Below are positions 41,397 through 50,757 of a stretch of DNA of 64,000 nt, piece by piece. The translations under genes and the position numbers were made by a program. Origin of the DNA: Nonomuraea turcica (lineage in GTDB: Bacteria > Actinomycetota > Actinomycetes > Streptosporangiales > Streptosporangiaceae); NCBI RefSeq assembly GCF_030718205.1, contig NZ_JAUZQF010000016.1, positions 186,001-250,000 of the forward strand, given 5' to 3'. The notes beneath the pieces are model-generated. The model was not told the origin of the DNA and did no database searches. It saw only the letters and a program-made list of their open reading frames with translations. Position 1 is the first letter of the stretch; the number at the start of each line of letters is the position of its first letter.

Positions 41397-42727
41397 GTGG
41401 TCCACGGAACCCGTGCCTTGATCTGGTAGCCGCCGCCGCTCTGCGGCCCGGCCTGCAGGGCGCCGCCGTAGAGCGCGAGCCGCTCCCGCAGCCCGATCAG
41501 GCCTCGGCCCTGGCCGTCTGCGGCGCGCGCCGTCGGTCTGCCGCCGGTGTCGGTGACGTCGATCTCCAGCCAGTCGCCGCAATGGCCGATCGTGACGGAC
41601 GCTGCCGCACCGGCCGCGTGCTTGATCGTGTTGGTCAGCGCCTCCTGAACGACGCGGTAAGCGGCCAGGTCCACCCCGGGTGGCAGCGGGCCGGGCGGCG
41701 CGGAGATCTCGATGCTGACCGGCACTCCGGCTGCGCGAACCCGTTCAATCAAGGAGTCGAGCTGGTCGAGCCCCGGTTGTGGTTCGAGCCCGTCGGCGCT
41801 GCCGGCCGCCCGTTCGCTTTCATAGCCGGCGAGCAGGCCCATGACGTGGCGGAGTTCGGCCATGGCGGCCCGGCCGCTGGCCTCGACCGCCAGCATGGCC
41901 TGCTTCGACCGGTCCGGGGCCGTGTCCATCACCTTGCGCGCCGCTCCGGCCTGGATCACCATCACGTTCACATTGTGGGTGACGACATCGTGGAGTTCAC
42001 CGGCGATCCGGGAGCGCTCCTCCTGGATGGCCTGGCGCATGGCCGCCTCCTGTGCGCGCTGTAGTTCAGCGAACCGACGGCGGCCGGCGTCGAGCTGTTG
42101 CCGCCAGGAGCGGACGGCACCGGCGGCGACTCCGGCACTCAGCAGCACCACGAACGGCCCCATCCAGCTCGGCAACACCGGTACGGAGTCCTGGAAGGCG
42201 GTGCCTGCCAGAACGGCGGCGAGGACGAGTCCGCCGATGGCCGGCACCCGGTGACGGCTATGGGCCACGGCGCCATAGGCGGCGATGGCGAACGTCAGCA
42301 CGGTGATCCACGTCGCGTCGTCATGGGTGGCCAACGCCGCGGCCAGCACCACCCAGAAGGTGACCAGTGGGTACAGCCGCCGCACCGCCAACGGCAGCGC
42401 CGTCAGGACCACCAGGAGCGGAAGCGGGCCCTCCTGGTTGTCGGCGGGAGTGCCGGGCTGTATCAGGCGGTCGGGCGGGGCATCGCCGCCTCGTGACTGG
42501 GGAGGGGGCCGCAGTTGCAAGGGCTCCAGCAATGAGGGCGGCTGCTCGCCGACGCGATGGGGACTGTCTACGGTGCCCGCCGTCGCGGCCACTGCGACAA
42601 CGGTCAAGACGATCGCGAGCAGCAGGTCGGCGAGGAGCGACCCGCGCGAGGGCCGGGCGGGTTTCAGCCCGGGGCGCAGCGCATCCAGACCGAACTGCCA
42701 CCATCCACGTCCTTTGCTCACTGTCAC
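41393..42727 (-). CDS. HisKA_3-type sensor histidine kinase
   Basis: 444 residues. Several membrane helices in the first half (including LLLAIVLTVVAVAATAG and LPLLVVLTALPLAV), then a HisKA_3 dimerisation domain with EERSRIAGELHDVVTHNV (phospho-His) and an HATPase_c domain with VVQEALTNTIKHA (N box) and GQGRGLIGLRERL (G box). Sensing is probably of a membrane signal. GTG 42727 is 6 nt after GACAAT, so the leaderless message fits; the GTG at 42721 is an alternative. Confidence 0.92.
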   Translation of the reverse strand: MTVSKGRGWWQFGLDALRPGLKPARPSRGSLLADLLLAIVLTVVAVAATAGTVDSPHRVGEQPPSLLEPLQLRPPPQSRGGDAPPDRLIQPGTPADNQEGPLPLLVVLTALPLAVRRLYPLVTFWVVLAAALATHDDATWITVLTFAIAAYGAVAHSRHRVPAIGGLVLAAVLAGTAFQDSVPVLPSWMGPFVVLLSAGVAAGAVRSWRQQLDAGRRRFAELQRAQEAAMRQAIQEERSRIAGELHDVVTHNVNVMVIQAGAARKVMDTAPDRSKQAMLAVEASGRAAMAELRHVMGLLAGYESERAAGSADGLEPQPGLDQLDSLIERVRAAGVPVSIEISAPPGPLPPGVDLAAYRVVQEALTNTIKHAAGAAASVTIGHCGDWLEIDVTDTGGRPTARAADGQGRGLIGLRERLALYGGALQAGPQSGGGYQIKARVPWTT

Positions 42728-42964
42728 TGGTGCATTGTCCCGATTGCACGGCACATCCCGCGTCAGCCCCGATAACCGCGTCCGACCTCCCCCAGGAGTA
42801 CATCGCAGGGATGACACGGCGGAGGGGTCCTCCCTGAGAGGGCGTGGATATCGGCGTGACAGCCGACGCGGACGGATCTCGCCGCCCCCTAGCGTCGTTG
42901 CCGCCACCGGCCACCGCCCGCGAAAGCGCGTCGAGGCGGCCGCCCCGACCACGAAGGACAGTTC

Positions 42965-44278
42965 ATGGATCATGTGATTGAACGGGAAACGCCGGCCTCA
43001 GAGCAGGGCACCGGCGCCGGCGAACCGACGCCGGGCCGCCGCATCGGCCGAGGCGCCACCGCTGTCGCGGCCCTGCTCGCCTTCGTGGCCGCCACCTCCT
43101 GCGCCTCGGCATCCGCGTCCAGCCCGGCCGTGTCCGACGCCCCCTCGCGCCGGCCGTCGCCCGGCTCCACCTCATCCGCACCCGCCGATCCGTCGTCCAC
43201 CCGGATCGGCACGCCGTACATCCCCAAACCGACCGGATCCCAGCCGATCGGCACCGTCTCCCTGTACCTCAAGGACACCTCTCGCGCCGACCCGTGGGTT
43301 CCCAGCGTGAGGGCGAGGGAACTCATGGTCTCCGTGTGGTACCCGGCGAAATCCCGCAGCGGGAAGCGGGCCCCCTACATGACGCCCAAGGAATCAGAGC
43401 TCACCCTGAAAGACGGGGAGATCACCGACCTGCCGCTCGACCTGCTCAGCAAGACGCGGACCAACGCGATCAGCGACGCGCACCCCGCAGGTCATCGGCG
43501 CGGACTGCCACTCGTCGTGCTCTCCCCTGGCTTCACCAAGCCCCGGAGCTCGCTCACCGGACTGGCCGAGGACCTGGCGAGCCGCGGCTACATGGTGGCC
43601 GTCATCGGCCACACGTACGAGAACATCGCCACCAGCTTCCCCGACGGACGGGTCACCACCTGTGTGGCCTGCGAGGTCGAGAAGAAGGACCAAGCGTTCT
43701 GGGACAAGGTGGGCGCAACCCGAGCGGCCGACGTCTCCTTCGTCCTCGACGAACTCACGCGCGCGCAGCCCCAATGGAAGGGCGCCAGGCTGATCAACCC
43801 CTCCAGGATCGCGATGGCCGGTCACTCGGCAGGCGGCGCGAGCGCCGTGGGGGCCATGCTCAAGGACTCCAGGCTCCGCGCCGGGATGAACATGGACGGC
43901 ACCGCGATCGTCCCCGTACCGGAGAGCGGGCTGTCGCGGCCGTTCGTCTTCCTGGGCGCGCAGGCGACACACAGCCCAGGTGGCAGGGATGCCTCGTGGG
44001 AGCAGGCCTGGCAGAACCTGACGGGATGGAAGCGCTGGCTCGTGGTGGCGGGGGCAGAGCACGCCTCGTTCACCGACATCTCCGTGCTGGCCGAACAGAT
44101 CGGCATCTACCGCAACACCGACCTGCCCCCCGTGCGTTCGCTGGAGATCACCCGCGCGTACGTGGCGGCCTTCTTCGACCAGCATCTTCGCGGCAGGCCC
44201 CAGCCGCTTCTCCAAGGGCCGTCGGCACGTTACCCCGAGGTCAAACGGTGTGATGTCGCGCAGAAGACATGCTCTTAG
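42965..44278 (+). CDS. Lipoprotein alpha/beta hydrolase, PAF-acetylhydrolase type
   Basis: 437 residues. After a charged N-terminus a hydrophobic helix ends in ATSCAS, a lipobox with Cys about 47; the long N-region is unusual for a lipoprotein but the box is good. The hydrolase part has PLVVLSPGF, AMAGHSAGGASAVG (Ser nucleophile) and VAGAEHASFTD (His), as in PAF-AH-like esterases. It would act on phospholipid or ester substrates outside the membrane. ATG with AAGGAC 6 nt upstream. Confidence 0.83.
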   Translation: MDHVIERETPASEQGTGAGEPTPGRRIGRGATAVAALLAFVAATSCASASASSPAVSDAPSRRPSPGSTSSAPADPSSTRIGTPYIPKPTGSQPIGTVSLYLKDTSRADPWVPSVRARELMVSVWYPAKSRSGKRAPYMTPKESELTLKDGEITDLPLDLLSKTRTNAISDAHPAGHRRGLPLVVLSPGFTKPRSSLTGLAEDLASRGYMVAVIGHTYENIATSFPDGRVTTCVACEVEKKDQAFWDKVGATRAADVSFVLDELTRAQPQWKGARLINPSRIAMAGHSAGGASAVGAMLKDSRLRAGMNMDGTAIVPVPESGLSRPFVFLGAQATHSPGGRDASWEQAWQNLTGWKRWLVVAGAEHASFTDISVLAEQIGIYRNTDLPPVRSLEITRAYVAAFFDQHLRGRPQPLLQGPSARYPEVKRCDVAQKTCS

Positions 44279-44366
44279 ATTGCCCGGGGCAGCTCACGCC
44301 GCCCTTGTGCGAGGCCGCCACGTCTGCCACTGTCGGCCCGACAAATCATCCACGGGGAGGCATCAC

Positions 44367-47045
44367 ATGGGGTTAGCAGGCGTGTTACGTGTGGCGACGA
44401 TCACCTTGATGATCGTCGCCCTGGGGGCGGTAGCGGCCCCCGCGCAGGCGGATCAGCAGTCGGCACCGGCGCTCGCTGAGGTTTCCGCCGATCAGCAGCC
44501 GCGCGACGACTACTCCAAGCTCGCGCCCGGTCTTCGGGCGCTGCTGGAGGACGTGCGTTCCGGGAGGTTGAACGAGCAGGCGTTCGTCAACCACGGATAC
44601 GCCAAGCTCGGCTTCCAGGGAAACAACCCGCCGGAGAAGTACCGGGACGAGTCGCTCACGGAGCAGGAGCACGCGTTCCTGGGGCTCGTGGTCAACGACG
44701 TGCTGCAGAAGCTCCCGCACGGGGTGCGCAACGGCATCGTCAACCGCATCACGAAGGGCGCCTTCGACAGCCCGCCGGCCGAGCCGGAGCCGTCCACGAC
44801 GGCGCTCGTGGTGCCCGGGTTCCCGCAGTGTGACGAGGATCTGAACCTCGCCTGGGTGGGACGGTGGAAGTGCAAGCACAGCACCCCGCACTTCGAGATC
44901 TGGTACAACGTCGACGGCGACCGGCCGGTGGACACCGACGACGGGCCGGTGCCGCATTGGACCTACGGCATCGAGGGCGACGGCATCCCGAACTACATCC
45001 AGCGGGCCGCGGGCCAGCTGGAGGTCGCGCTCTACGACTACGCCAACCTGGGCTACAAGCGGCCCAACGACGATCCGATCGTCGTGCTGTACGGCTCGAG
45101 CAGGGGCGCGGAGACCGACGCGTTCACGCCACCGACGTCGTTGCTCGGTGCGCGCAACACGATCTGGATGGGCAACAAGTCTGACGAGTGGTCCACGCCG
45201 CGGCACGAGGTCTTCCACGTGCACCAGTACGCGTACATGAAGACCGATGTGATCAACAAGGTAGGCAACTTCGTGCCGCTCCAGTCGTGGATGGAGGCGA
45301 CGGCCGAGTGGGCGACCCACCAGTCAGTACGCGACGAGCCCGCTCCGGGGTTCCCCGATGCCGAGCGCTACGACTACGCCAAGAACATTGAGGAGTTCCT
45401 CGGCCGTCCCGACCTGCGGATCACCCATTGGGACGGCTTCGCACAGGGACGGCAGTACGGCGCGTTCATCTTCGCGGAGTTCCTGGAGGAGCGCTTCGGC
45501 GCCGACGTGATCCGTAAGTCGTGGGAGAACATCGGCGCCTCCGACGAGGCCGATCCCGGCATCCAGCTCGCCAACACGGTGGAGCAGCTCGGCAGCCACA
45601 TCGTCAACGAGACCATCGCATTCGCCCGGGCCGCCTACCAGCTGTGCGGCGAGGCGAGGGGCGGGCACCAGGGCGACCCGTGGGGCGGCGTCTGGCACAT
45701 GACCGACCCCGACATCCCCAAGTGGTGCGACCTCCTGGACGCCGACCCGCGCACCACCAAGGGCGATCCCTTCCCCGCGATCCCGCGCCCGGCCCGCCAG
45801 GTGGTGAACCTGCAGGAGAGCGGGACCGTGAGCGGTGACGTCACGCTCGCTCCGGGCGGCAGTGCCTACCTGGACATCACCGCACCCAAAGCCACCTCCG
45901 ACAAGACGTGGCGATCCTGGATGGTCGCTCTCAAGGCGAAGGTGGAGCAGCAGGTCGGCTCCGTCACGATCTCCACGATGCGCTGGAAGGACTTCCCCAC
46001 CCGCGCGTACGAGGACGACAGCGTGGCCCCGCAGCCCGACTTCGAGCAGAGCGTGCGGATGGGCCCGTGCGGCGGCCACGTACGGCAGATCACGCTCGTG
46101 TTCACCCACCACAACCCGGCGCAGGTCGACTACCGCGAGCCGCCCGCGAAAGTGCACTGGGAGGTCGGCGCGAGCAAGCTGGACAGCGCCGGCATCACCA
46201 ACGGCACCGTCCAGCTGGGCGTCAGCAGGTACGGCACGCTGATCGAGGAGGGTTGCGGCCCGTCCACCGGCGAGGGCGTGACCTCGCTCGGGCTGCGCTA
46301 CGTGCCCACGGGGGCCGAGGCGCTGGCCCACCCCGACCCGGCGCGCCAGTGCCCATGCGAAGGCTGGGGCACGCAGGTCACGTGGCCGGTCGGCGCGGGC
46401 AGGTATTCGACCTGGGCCCACGCCGGGCGGGGCATCTCCGGCCTGCCGGGCAGCGGCACCGGGCACATCGAGGTGGTCAGCTTCGAGGCGACGGACTCCA
46501 CGGCCAAGTCCGTGCTCAAGGTCGAGCATCCGTCGGGCGACCTGATCGTGGAGCATGAGTTCGTGCCGTCGGCGCGGCCCGAGCTCTACCAGGTCAAGGT
46601 GACCGTACGGGCCGCGGGCGAGGCCGCCGACCTGCCGCACGTCACCTACCGCCGGGTGATGAACTGGAACGTCGAGCCGACGGCGCGCCAGGAATTCCTC
46701 ACCACCGACACGGCTGCGCCGGGCACGGAGTACGTCAGCGACGACGGCTTCGCCTCACCCGATCCCGCCGCCGGGCGGACGAAGCTGGTCAACGAGGGCG
46801 AGATCAACGAAGGCGGGCCGTACGACCAGGGCAGTCTGTTCGATCTCACCGTGCCGATGACGTTCGATCCGGCAGAGGGGCTGATCGGCAAGATGTCCAT
46901 CTATTACGGCGCGGCGGGCACCAGCGCCGCCGCCAACGAGGCGCTGGACGCCCTGGGGATCCAGACGTCGGCGCGGGCCAGGGCCAACACGACCGGGAGC
47001 GGCTCGCCGAACGTGTTCATGTTCGGCTACGTGCCGCGCCACTAG
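44367..47045 (+). CDS. Large secreted zincin-type metallopeptidase
   Basis: 892 residues. Signal peptide at 1-29 (ALGAVAAPAQA). H280-EVFH284-VHQ followed by W-MEATAEW, with Glu310, is a HExxH...E gluzincin pattern, so zinc peptidase activity is likely. N-terminal region 60-150 looks like a propeptide; the C-terminal half (after about 490) is beta-rich with a repeat pattern (VTLAPGGSAYLDITAPK and later a domain ending in FMFGYVPRH) and probably binds carbohydrate or protein. ATG with GGGGAGG upstream. A hairpin terminator follows 46 bp after the stop. Confidence 0.75.
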   Translation: MGLAGVLRVATITLMIVALGAVAAPAQADQQSAPALAEVSADQQPRDDYSKLAPGLRALLEDVRSGRLNEQAFVNHGYAKLGFQGNNPPEKYRDESLTEQEHAFLGLVVNDVLQKLPHGVRNGIVNRITKGAFDSPPAEPEPSTTALVVPGFPQCDEDLNLAWVGRWKCKHSTPHFEIWYNVDGDRPVDTDDGPVPHWTYGIEGDGIPNYIQRAAGQLEVALYDYANLGYKRPNDDPIVVLYGSSRGAETDAFTPPTSLLGARNTIWMGNKSDEWSTPRHEVFHVHQYAYMKTDVINKVGNFVPLQSWMEATAEWATHQSVRDEPAPGFPDAERYDYAKNIEEFLGRPDLRITHWDGFAQGRQYGAFIFAEFLEERFGADVIRKSWENIGASDEADPGIQLANTVEQLGSHIVNETIAFARAAYQLCGEARGGHQGDPWGGVWHMTDPDIPKWCDLLDADPRTTKGDPFPAIPRPARQVVNLQESGTVSGDVTLAPGGSAYLDITAPKATSDKTWRSWMVALKAKVEQQVGSVTISTMRWKDFPTRAYEDDSVAPQPDFEQSVRMGPCGGHVRQITLVFTHHNPAQVDYREPPAKVHWEVGASKLDSAGITNGTVQLGVSRYGTLIEEGCGPSTGEGVTSLGLRYVPTGAEALAHPDPARQCPCEGWGTQVTWPVGAGRYSTWAHAGRGISGLPGSGTGHIEVVSFEATDSTAKSVLKVEHPSGDLIVEHEFVPSARPELYQVKVTVRAAGEAADLPHVTYRRVMNWNVEPTARQEFLTTDTAAPGTEYVSDDGFASPDPAAGRTKLVNEGEINEGGPYDQGSLFDLTVPMTFDPAEGLIGKMSIYYGAAGTSAAANEALDALGIQTSARARANTTGSGSPNVFMFGYVPRH

Positions 47046-47090
47046 GCGCCTGGCCGCAGTTACAGCAAGCCGACCGCGACCGGGGTGACT

Positions 47091-47131
47091 ACGGTGCCGG
47101 CGGATGTCCCATGGGCATCCGCCGGCACCGT
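47091..47131 (+). terminator. 16-bp stem-loop terminator
   Basis: ACGGTGCCGGCGGATG at 47091-47106 is the exact complement of 47116-47131, closing a 9-nt loop, TCCCATGGG; TTT begins at the last base of the stem. It lies 46 bp after the secreted protease stop. Confidence 0.85.
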
Positions 47132-47275
47132 TTGCCACGGCTGGGGAACCGGATCCCGCGAGCGCCTCAGGCGGTTCACTTCGATTCAGCCCTGCCCAAC
47201 GGGTCGAGCATGCTCAGTAGCGCGGCAAGTGGTGGTCGAAGTGTGGTGAGCACGCCGTCGATGCCGTACTCTGAA

Positions 47276-47315
47276 CCGGAAAGCTATTCCGGAACTATAC
47301 GGAAGGACTTTCCGG
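47276..47315. promoter_or_regulatory. TetR operator with paired half-sites around a promoter
   Basis: CCGGAAAG (47276-47283) and CTTTCCGG (47308-47315) are exact complements 24 bp apart. Between them is a second dyad, TTCCGGAA, and a possible -10, TATACG. Probably the autoregulatory site of the TetR gene at 47336. Confidence 0.55.
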
Positions 47316-47335
47316 TTGGCAAGCGAGGGAACGAC

Positions 47336-48040
47336 GTGACCGAGAACACAACCCCGACCAGGGATGACTCGACCGCCCCAGCGGGTCCGGGCGCGCGCGA
47401 AGGAGCGCCGCGCCGGCTGCGCGCCGACGCGCAACGCAACATCGACTCCTTGCTTGACGCAGCCAAGGCCGTCTTCGGCACCTCAGGCGTGGACGCCCCC
47501 GCAAAAGAGATCGCCGATCTGGCCGGCGTCGGCGTCGGAACGCTGTACCGGCACTTCCCACAGCGCTCGGACCTGGTCAAAGCGGTGTTCCAGCGCGAAG
47601 TGGATGCCTGCGCCGACGCCGCCCCGGCGCTGGCCGCAGCGCACGAGCCGGTGGTGGCACTCGCCAAGTGGCTCCACCGCTACACCGAGTTCCTCGCGGC
47701 CAAACGCGGACTCGCCACAGCTCTGCACTCCGGCGACCCGGCATTCGACGCCCTACCCGGCTACTTCATGCAACGCCTCGGACCCGCCCTCGGATCACTG
47801 CTCCAAGCAGCAGCCGCCGCCGACGAGATCCGCGCCGACATCAGCCCCAAGGAGCTCCTGTACGCCGTCTCCCATCTGTGCCTACCCGTGGAGGACGAGG
47901 GAGTCGCGTACAGCCAGCGCATGGTCGCGCTCCTCATCGACGGACTACGTTACGGCGCCGATGCGCGCCCGACGCACGACTCCCACCGCCCAAAGGGCAG
48001 GGCCCGCGCGAATGGATCGCCATCATCTGACGGCCGCTAG
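47336..48040 (+). CDS. TetR-family regulator
   Basis: 234 residues. HTH APAKEIADLAGVGVGTLYRHFPQRSDL. The long acidic/Arg N-terminal tail before LRADAQRNIDSLLDAA is typical of the SbtR-like C-terminal-domain group. C-terminal core with FLAAKRGLATALHSGD. The GTG at 47336 has GCGAGGGA 5 nt upstream. No partner gene is adjacent in the same direction; the strong operator just upstream points to autoregulation. Confidence 0.88.
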   Translation: MTENTTPTRDDSTAPAGPGAREGAPRRLRADAQRNIDSLLDAAKAVFGTSGVDAPAKEIADLAGVGVGTLYRHFPQRSDLVKAVFQREVDACADAAPALAAAHEPVVALAKWLHRYTEFLAAKRGLATALHSGDPAFDALPGYFMQRLGPALGSLLQAAAAADEIRADISPKELLYAVSHLCLPVEDEGVAYSQRMVALLIDGLRYGADARPTHDSHRPKGRARANGSPSSDGR

Positions 48041-48184
48041 TCGCTCAGGTCGTGCCCCTTGTCCCACATGCCACCGCAGCTTGGCAAGCTCGTCGTCAGT
48101 AACGTCAGCACGAATGTCCACCGACAGCACGAGTTCGCAGATGCCTCCCGTCGGCACACCGTACCGTCGCGACGCCCTGAGAGA

Positions 48185-48586
48185 TCATGCGCGACTCCCA
48201 GCGGGCTGGCTCGTCAGACAGATGATCCCGGGAACGGGAAAGAGCATGAGGTAGAGGTTCGGTATCCACCAGGCGAGTGAGAAGTCTCCCCGCAACGTCC
48301 AGAACGCGATCGCCATGAGCCCTGAGGCCATGGTCAGCACGAGCGAGACCAGCATCAGTGACGGACCGCTCACCCTGCCGCGGCGCAGGAGCCACAGGCT
48401 GGTCAGCCCGGTGACGCTGGCCAGCAGGTCGATCCAGAGGAACGACCAGTTCCAGTCGACCATCAGCGGGTTGGCGTAGTCAGCGAACGCCCATTCCAGC
48501 GGGATCAGCCCGAGACCGGTGACGGCGAAATAGACCACGAAGCCGACATCCGTGACGAGCATCAGGCCCTTAGTCGCGCGTAGCAC
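48185..48586 (-). CDS. DUF5360 (YvaD-like) small membrane protein
   Basis: 133 residues, four hydrophobic helices. TKGLMLVTDVGFVVYFAV and the YANPLMVDWNWSFLWIDLLAS motif are the DUF5360 pattern. Function unknown. The GTG at 48586 overlaps the 3' end of the TetR gene by 17 bp; an ATG at 48565 with AAGGG 4 nt upstream is an alternative start. It is the second gene of a TetR-DUF5360 unit. Confidence 0.8.
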   Translation of the reverse strand: MLRATKGLMLVTDVGFVVYFAVTGLGLIPLEWAFADYANPLMVDWNWSFLWIDLLASVTGLTSLWLLRRGRVSGPSLMLVSLVLTMASGLMAIAFWTLRGDFSLAWWIPNLYLMLFPVPGIICLTSQPAGSRA

Positions 48587-49121
48587 GGTCGATAGCCTCC
48601 ATCAGGTAGCGGCGAGTCCCGTCATGCAGGTCAGGTCCAGGAGGGCCGAGCCCAAGCAGCCTGGCCGCCCACCATCCGTCCACGGCCAGCCGTACGGCTG
48701 TCGCCGCTGCGGGGTCGATGCCGTCGTCGGCGAGTCTGGCCTGCCAGGCGGCGAACCGCTCACGCAACGGCTCGAGCTCCGCCGGGTCGACGAGCATCAC
48801 GGCAAGCAGCGCAGCGGTGACGCGGTCGGCAGGCACCGTGGCGGTGGTGTGCCGCTCGGGGATGGTGGCCTCGACATAGGCGCGCAAGAAGTCGCCCGGG
48901 TGGGTGCCCGCCTGAGCGAGCGCATCCTCGAAGGCCTTGGTCAGCCGGTCGACCATGGCGCCGACCAGGGCATGTTTTGTGGGGAAGTGATAGAACAGTC
49001 CGCCTTTGGAGACCCCGGCCCGCTTGGCGACGGCTTCGAGGGTGAGCGACTCACCTCCCTGCGACAGCAGCACGTCAGCGGCGGCGTCAAGGAGACGGTC
49101 CTTCGAGCTTGGTCGTGACAT
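48570..49121 (-). CDS. TetR-family regulator
   Basis: 183 residues. HTH LTLEAVAKRAGVSKGGLFYHFPTKHAL, then a C-terminal domain typical of the group that represses small membrane transporters (WWAARLLGL...). TACAGT is 7 nt before the ATG and lies inside a 30-bp palindrome, so the repressor sits on its own -10 box. Co-transcribed with the DUF5360 gene. Confidence 0.9.
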   Translation of the reverse strand: MSRPSSKDRLLDAAADVLLSQGGESLTLEAVAKRAGVSKGGLFYHFPTKHALVGAMVDRLTKAFEDALAQAGTHPGDFLRAYVEATIPERHTTATVPADRVTAALLAVMLVDPAELEPLRERFAAWQARLADDGIDPAAATAVRLAVDGWWAARLLGLGPPGPDLHDGTRRYLMEAIDRATRD

Positions 49122-49125
49122 ACCG

Positions 49126-49155
49126 GAAACTGTACCGGTCGGCCGGTACAGTTTC
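49126..49155. promoter_or_regulatory. 30-bp perfect operator palindrome
   Basis: GAAACTGTACCGG at 49126-49138 and its exact complement at 49143-49155 flank a TCGG spacer. It ends 4 bp from the TetR start codon and overlaps the -10 box. Confidence 0.8.
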
Positions 49156-49382
49156 GAGCAAGCCCTCCTGCTTTGACAACACCGCTTTGATCAGGAGCCC
49201 GTTCCTGTCCGCGGGCACTCACTCGCAGACGACACCCCCGGACCATCCCGGCCGCCGGCCTCGGCGACCCAATCCTTTGTGATCACGGAAACGGCTTTTG
49301 AGCTGGGTGGAGTGTTCACGGGTGTGATTGAGCTGGGATGAAGGAGGGGCTCCTGTCGGCTGCGGGAATGCGAGGCGCCGGC

Positions 49383-50558
49383 TCAGCGGGATTGGGGCAG
49401 TGACCATAGGGATACCGCCATGAGGAGAGCGGTCAGCCCGCCGCAGATCATCACGGTGGAGACCGAGAAGGCGTCGACGACGCGTCCGCCGAGGAACGCG
49501 CCGAGCGCGAAGGTCGCCTGGAAGGAGGAGGTGAAGACGACCGTGGCGGCTTCGGGCGTGTGAGGGGCGGCGGTGATGAACCATGCCTGCGAACAGACGG
49601 GCACGCCTCCGTAGGCCAGGCCCCAGACCACGAGCAACACCACGGCGCCGGCGGTTGTGCCGCCGATCGAGGGCAGCAGGAGAGTGGTGGCCGCGATCAG
49701 GCAGCCGCAGGTTGCGAAAGCGGCTCGCACGCGTGTGGCGGTGGCCTTGCCGGCCAGGAAGTTGCCGGCGATTCCGGCGATGCCGTACGCCAGCAGGACG
49801 GCGCCGACGGCTGCCGGATGCAGGCCGGTGACGTCCTGGAGGAAGGGCGAGACGTAGGTATAGGTGCCGAAATGGGCCAAGACGATGAGGAAGGTGGCCA
49901 GCAGGGCGGTTTTGGCCCCCCGGGTACGCAGCAGGTCGAGCAGGACGCGAGGACTGGTGACCTGCTGGGCGGGCAGTGGCGGCAGCAGCGTCAGCAGGGC
50001 GGCCAGGACCAGGATGGCCAGCGCGGCGAGGACCAGGAAGGCGGTTCGCCAGCCGGCGAGGTTGCCGATGAAGGTGCCGGCCGGTACGCCGAGCACGGAG
50101 CCCAGCGGCACGGCAGAGAAGATCACAGCGGTGGCGGTGCCGACGGCGTGCGGCGGCATCAGGCGGGCGGCCAGCCCTGACCCGATGGACCAGAAGCCGC
50201 CGATGGTGAGGCCGACGAGCACTCTGGAGATCAGCATGACCCAGTAGGAGGTCGCCACTGCGGCCAGCACGTCGGCGACGGCAAGCACCGCCATGAGGAC
50301 GCACAGCATCACGCGGCGGTCCAGGCGCGCGGTGGTCAGTGTGACGGTGGGTGCGGCGACCGCCGCGACGACGCCGGGCAGTGTCATGGTCAGCCCTGTG
50401 GCGCCGTCGGAGATGCCGAAGTCGGCGCCGATGGCGGTCAGCAGGCCGATGGGCAGGATTTCGCTGGTGACGATGGAGAAGATGCCCAGCATGAGCGAGG
50501 AGACCGCGAGCCAGCTGATGAAGGGCGAGCGGGGCCGGGCGAGCGTGGTGGTAGACAT
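49383..50558 (-). CDS. MFS drug exporter (DHA1/AraJ-like)
   Basis: 391 residues, 12 helices. N-terminus SSLMLGIFSIVTSEILPIGLL, the motif A-like TTARLDRRVMLC, and GVPAGTFIGNLAGWR in the middle are the pattern of AraJ/YdhP-type 12-TMS exporters. It would extrude drugs, sugars or amino acids with proton exchange; the substrate is unknown. ATG 50558. 261 bp separate it from the TetR gene at 49121; it is not divergent from it. Confidence 0.88.
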   Translation of the reverse strand: MSTTTLARPRSPFISWLAVSSLMLGIFSIVTSEILPIGLLTAIGADFGISDGATGLTMTLPGVVAAVAAPTVTLTTARLDRRVMLCVLMAVLAVADVLAAVATSYWVMLISRVLVGLTIGGFWSIGSGLAARLMPPHAVGTATAVIFSAVPLGSVLGVPAGTFIGNLAGWRTAFLVLAALAILVLAALLTLLPPLPAQQVTSPRVLLDLLRTRGAKTALLATFLIVLAHFGTYTYVSPFLQDVTGLHPAAVGAVLLAYGIAGIAGNFLAGKATATRVRAAFATCGCLIAATTLLLPSIGGTTAGAVVLLVVWGLAYGGVPVCSQAWFITAAPHTPEAATVVFTSSFQATFALGAFLGGRVVDAFSVSTVMICGGLTALLMAVSLWSLPQSR

Positions 50559-50757
50559 CGTTCCCGTTCAGGCAGGTGCGAGTGGACTGCGAACACAGCC
50601 AAGCAGTGGTGAAGCAGCGGGCACTGGCACGTTTCGGACGCAACCGTCCCGTGACGACGTCCGGTAGGCCCGCGAGGCTCCAGTTCTGCACCCATTGCCG
50701 ATCACCATCGGGCTGCGGTGGAAGCAGAGGTCGGCCGGCCCCAGACCACCGCCGCCG

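Noticed and set aside
49255..49345. Possible end of a lost insertion sequence (repeated TTGAGCTGGG 30 bp apart)
   Set aside because: No transposase remnant, no terminal inverted repeat and no target duplication could be found; the repeat alone is too short.
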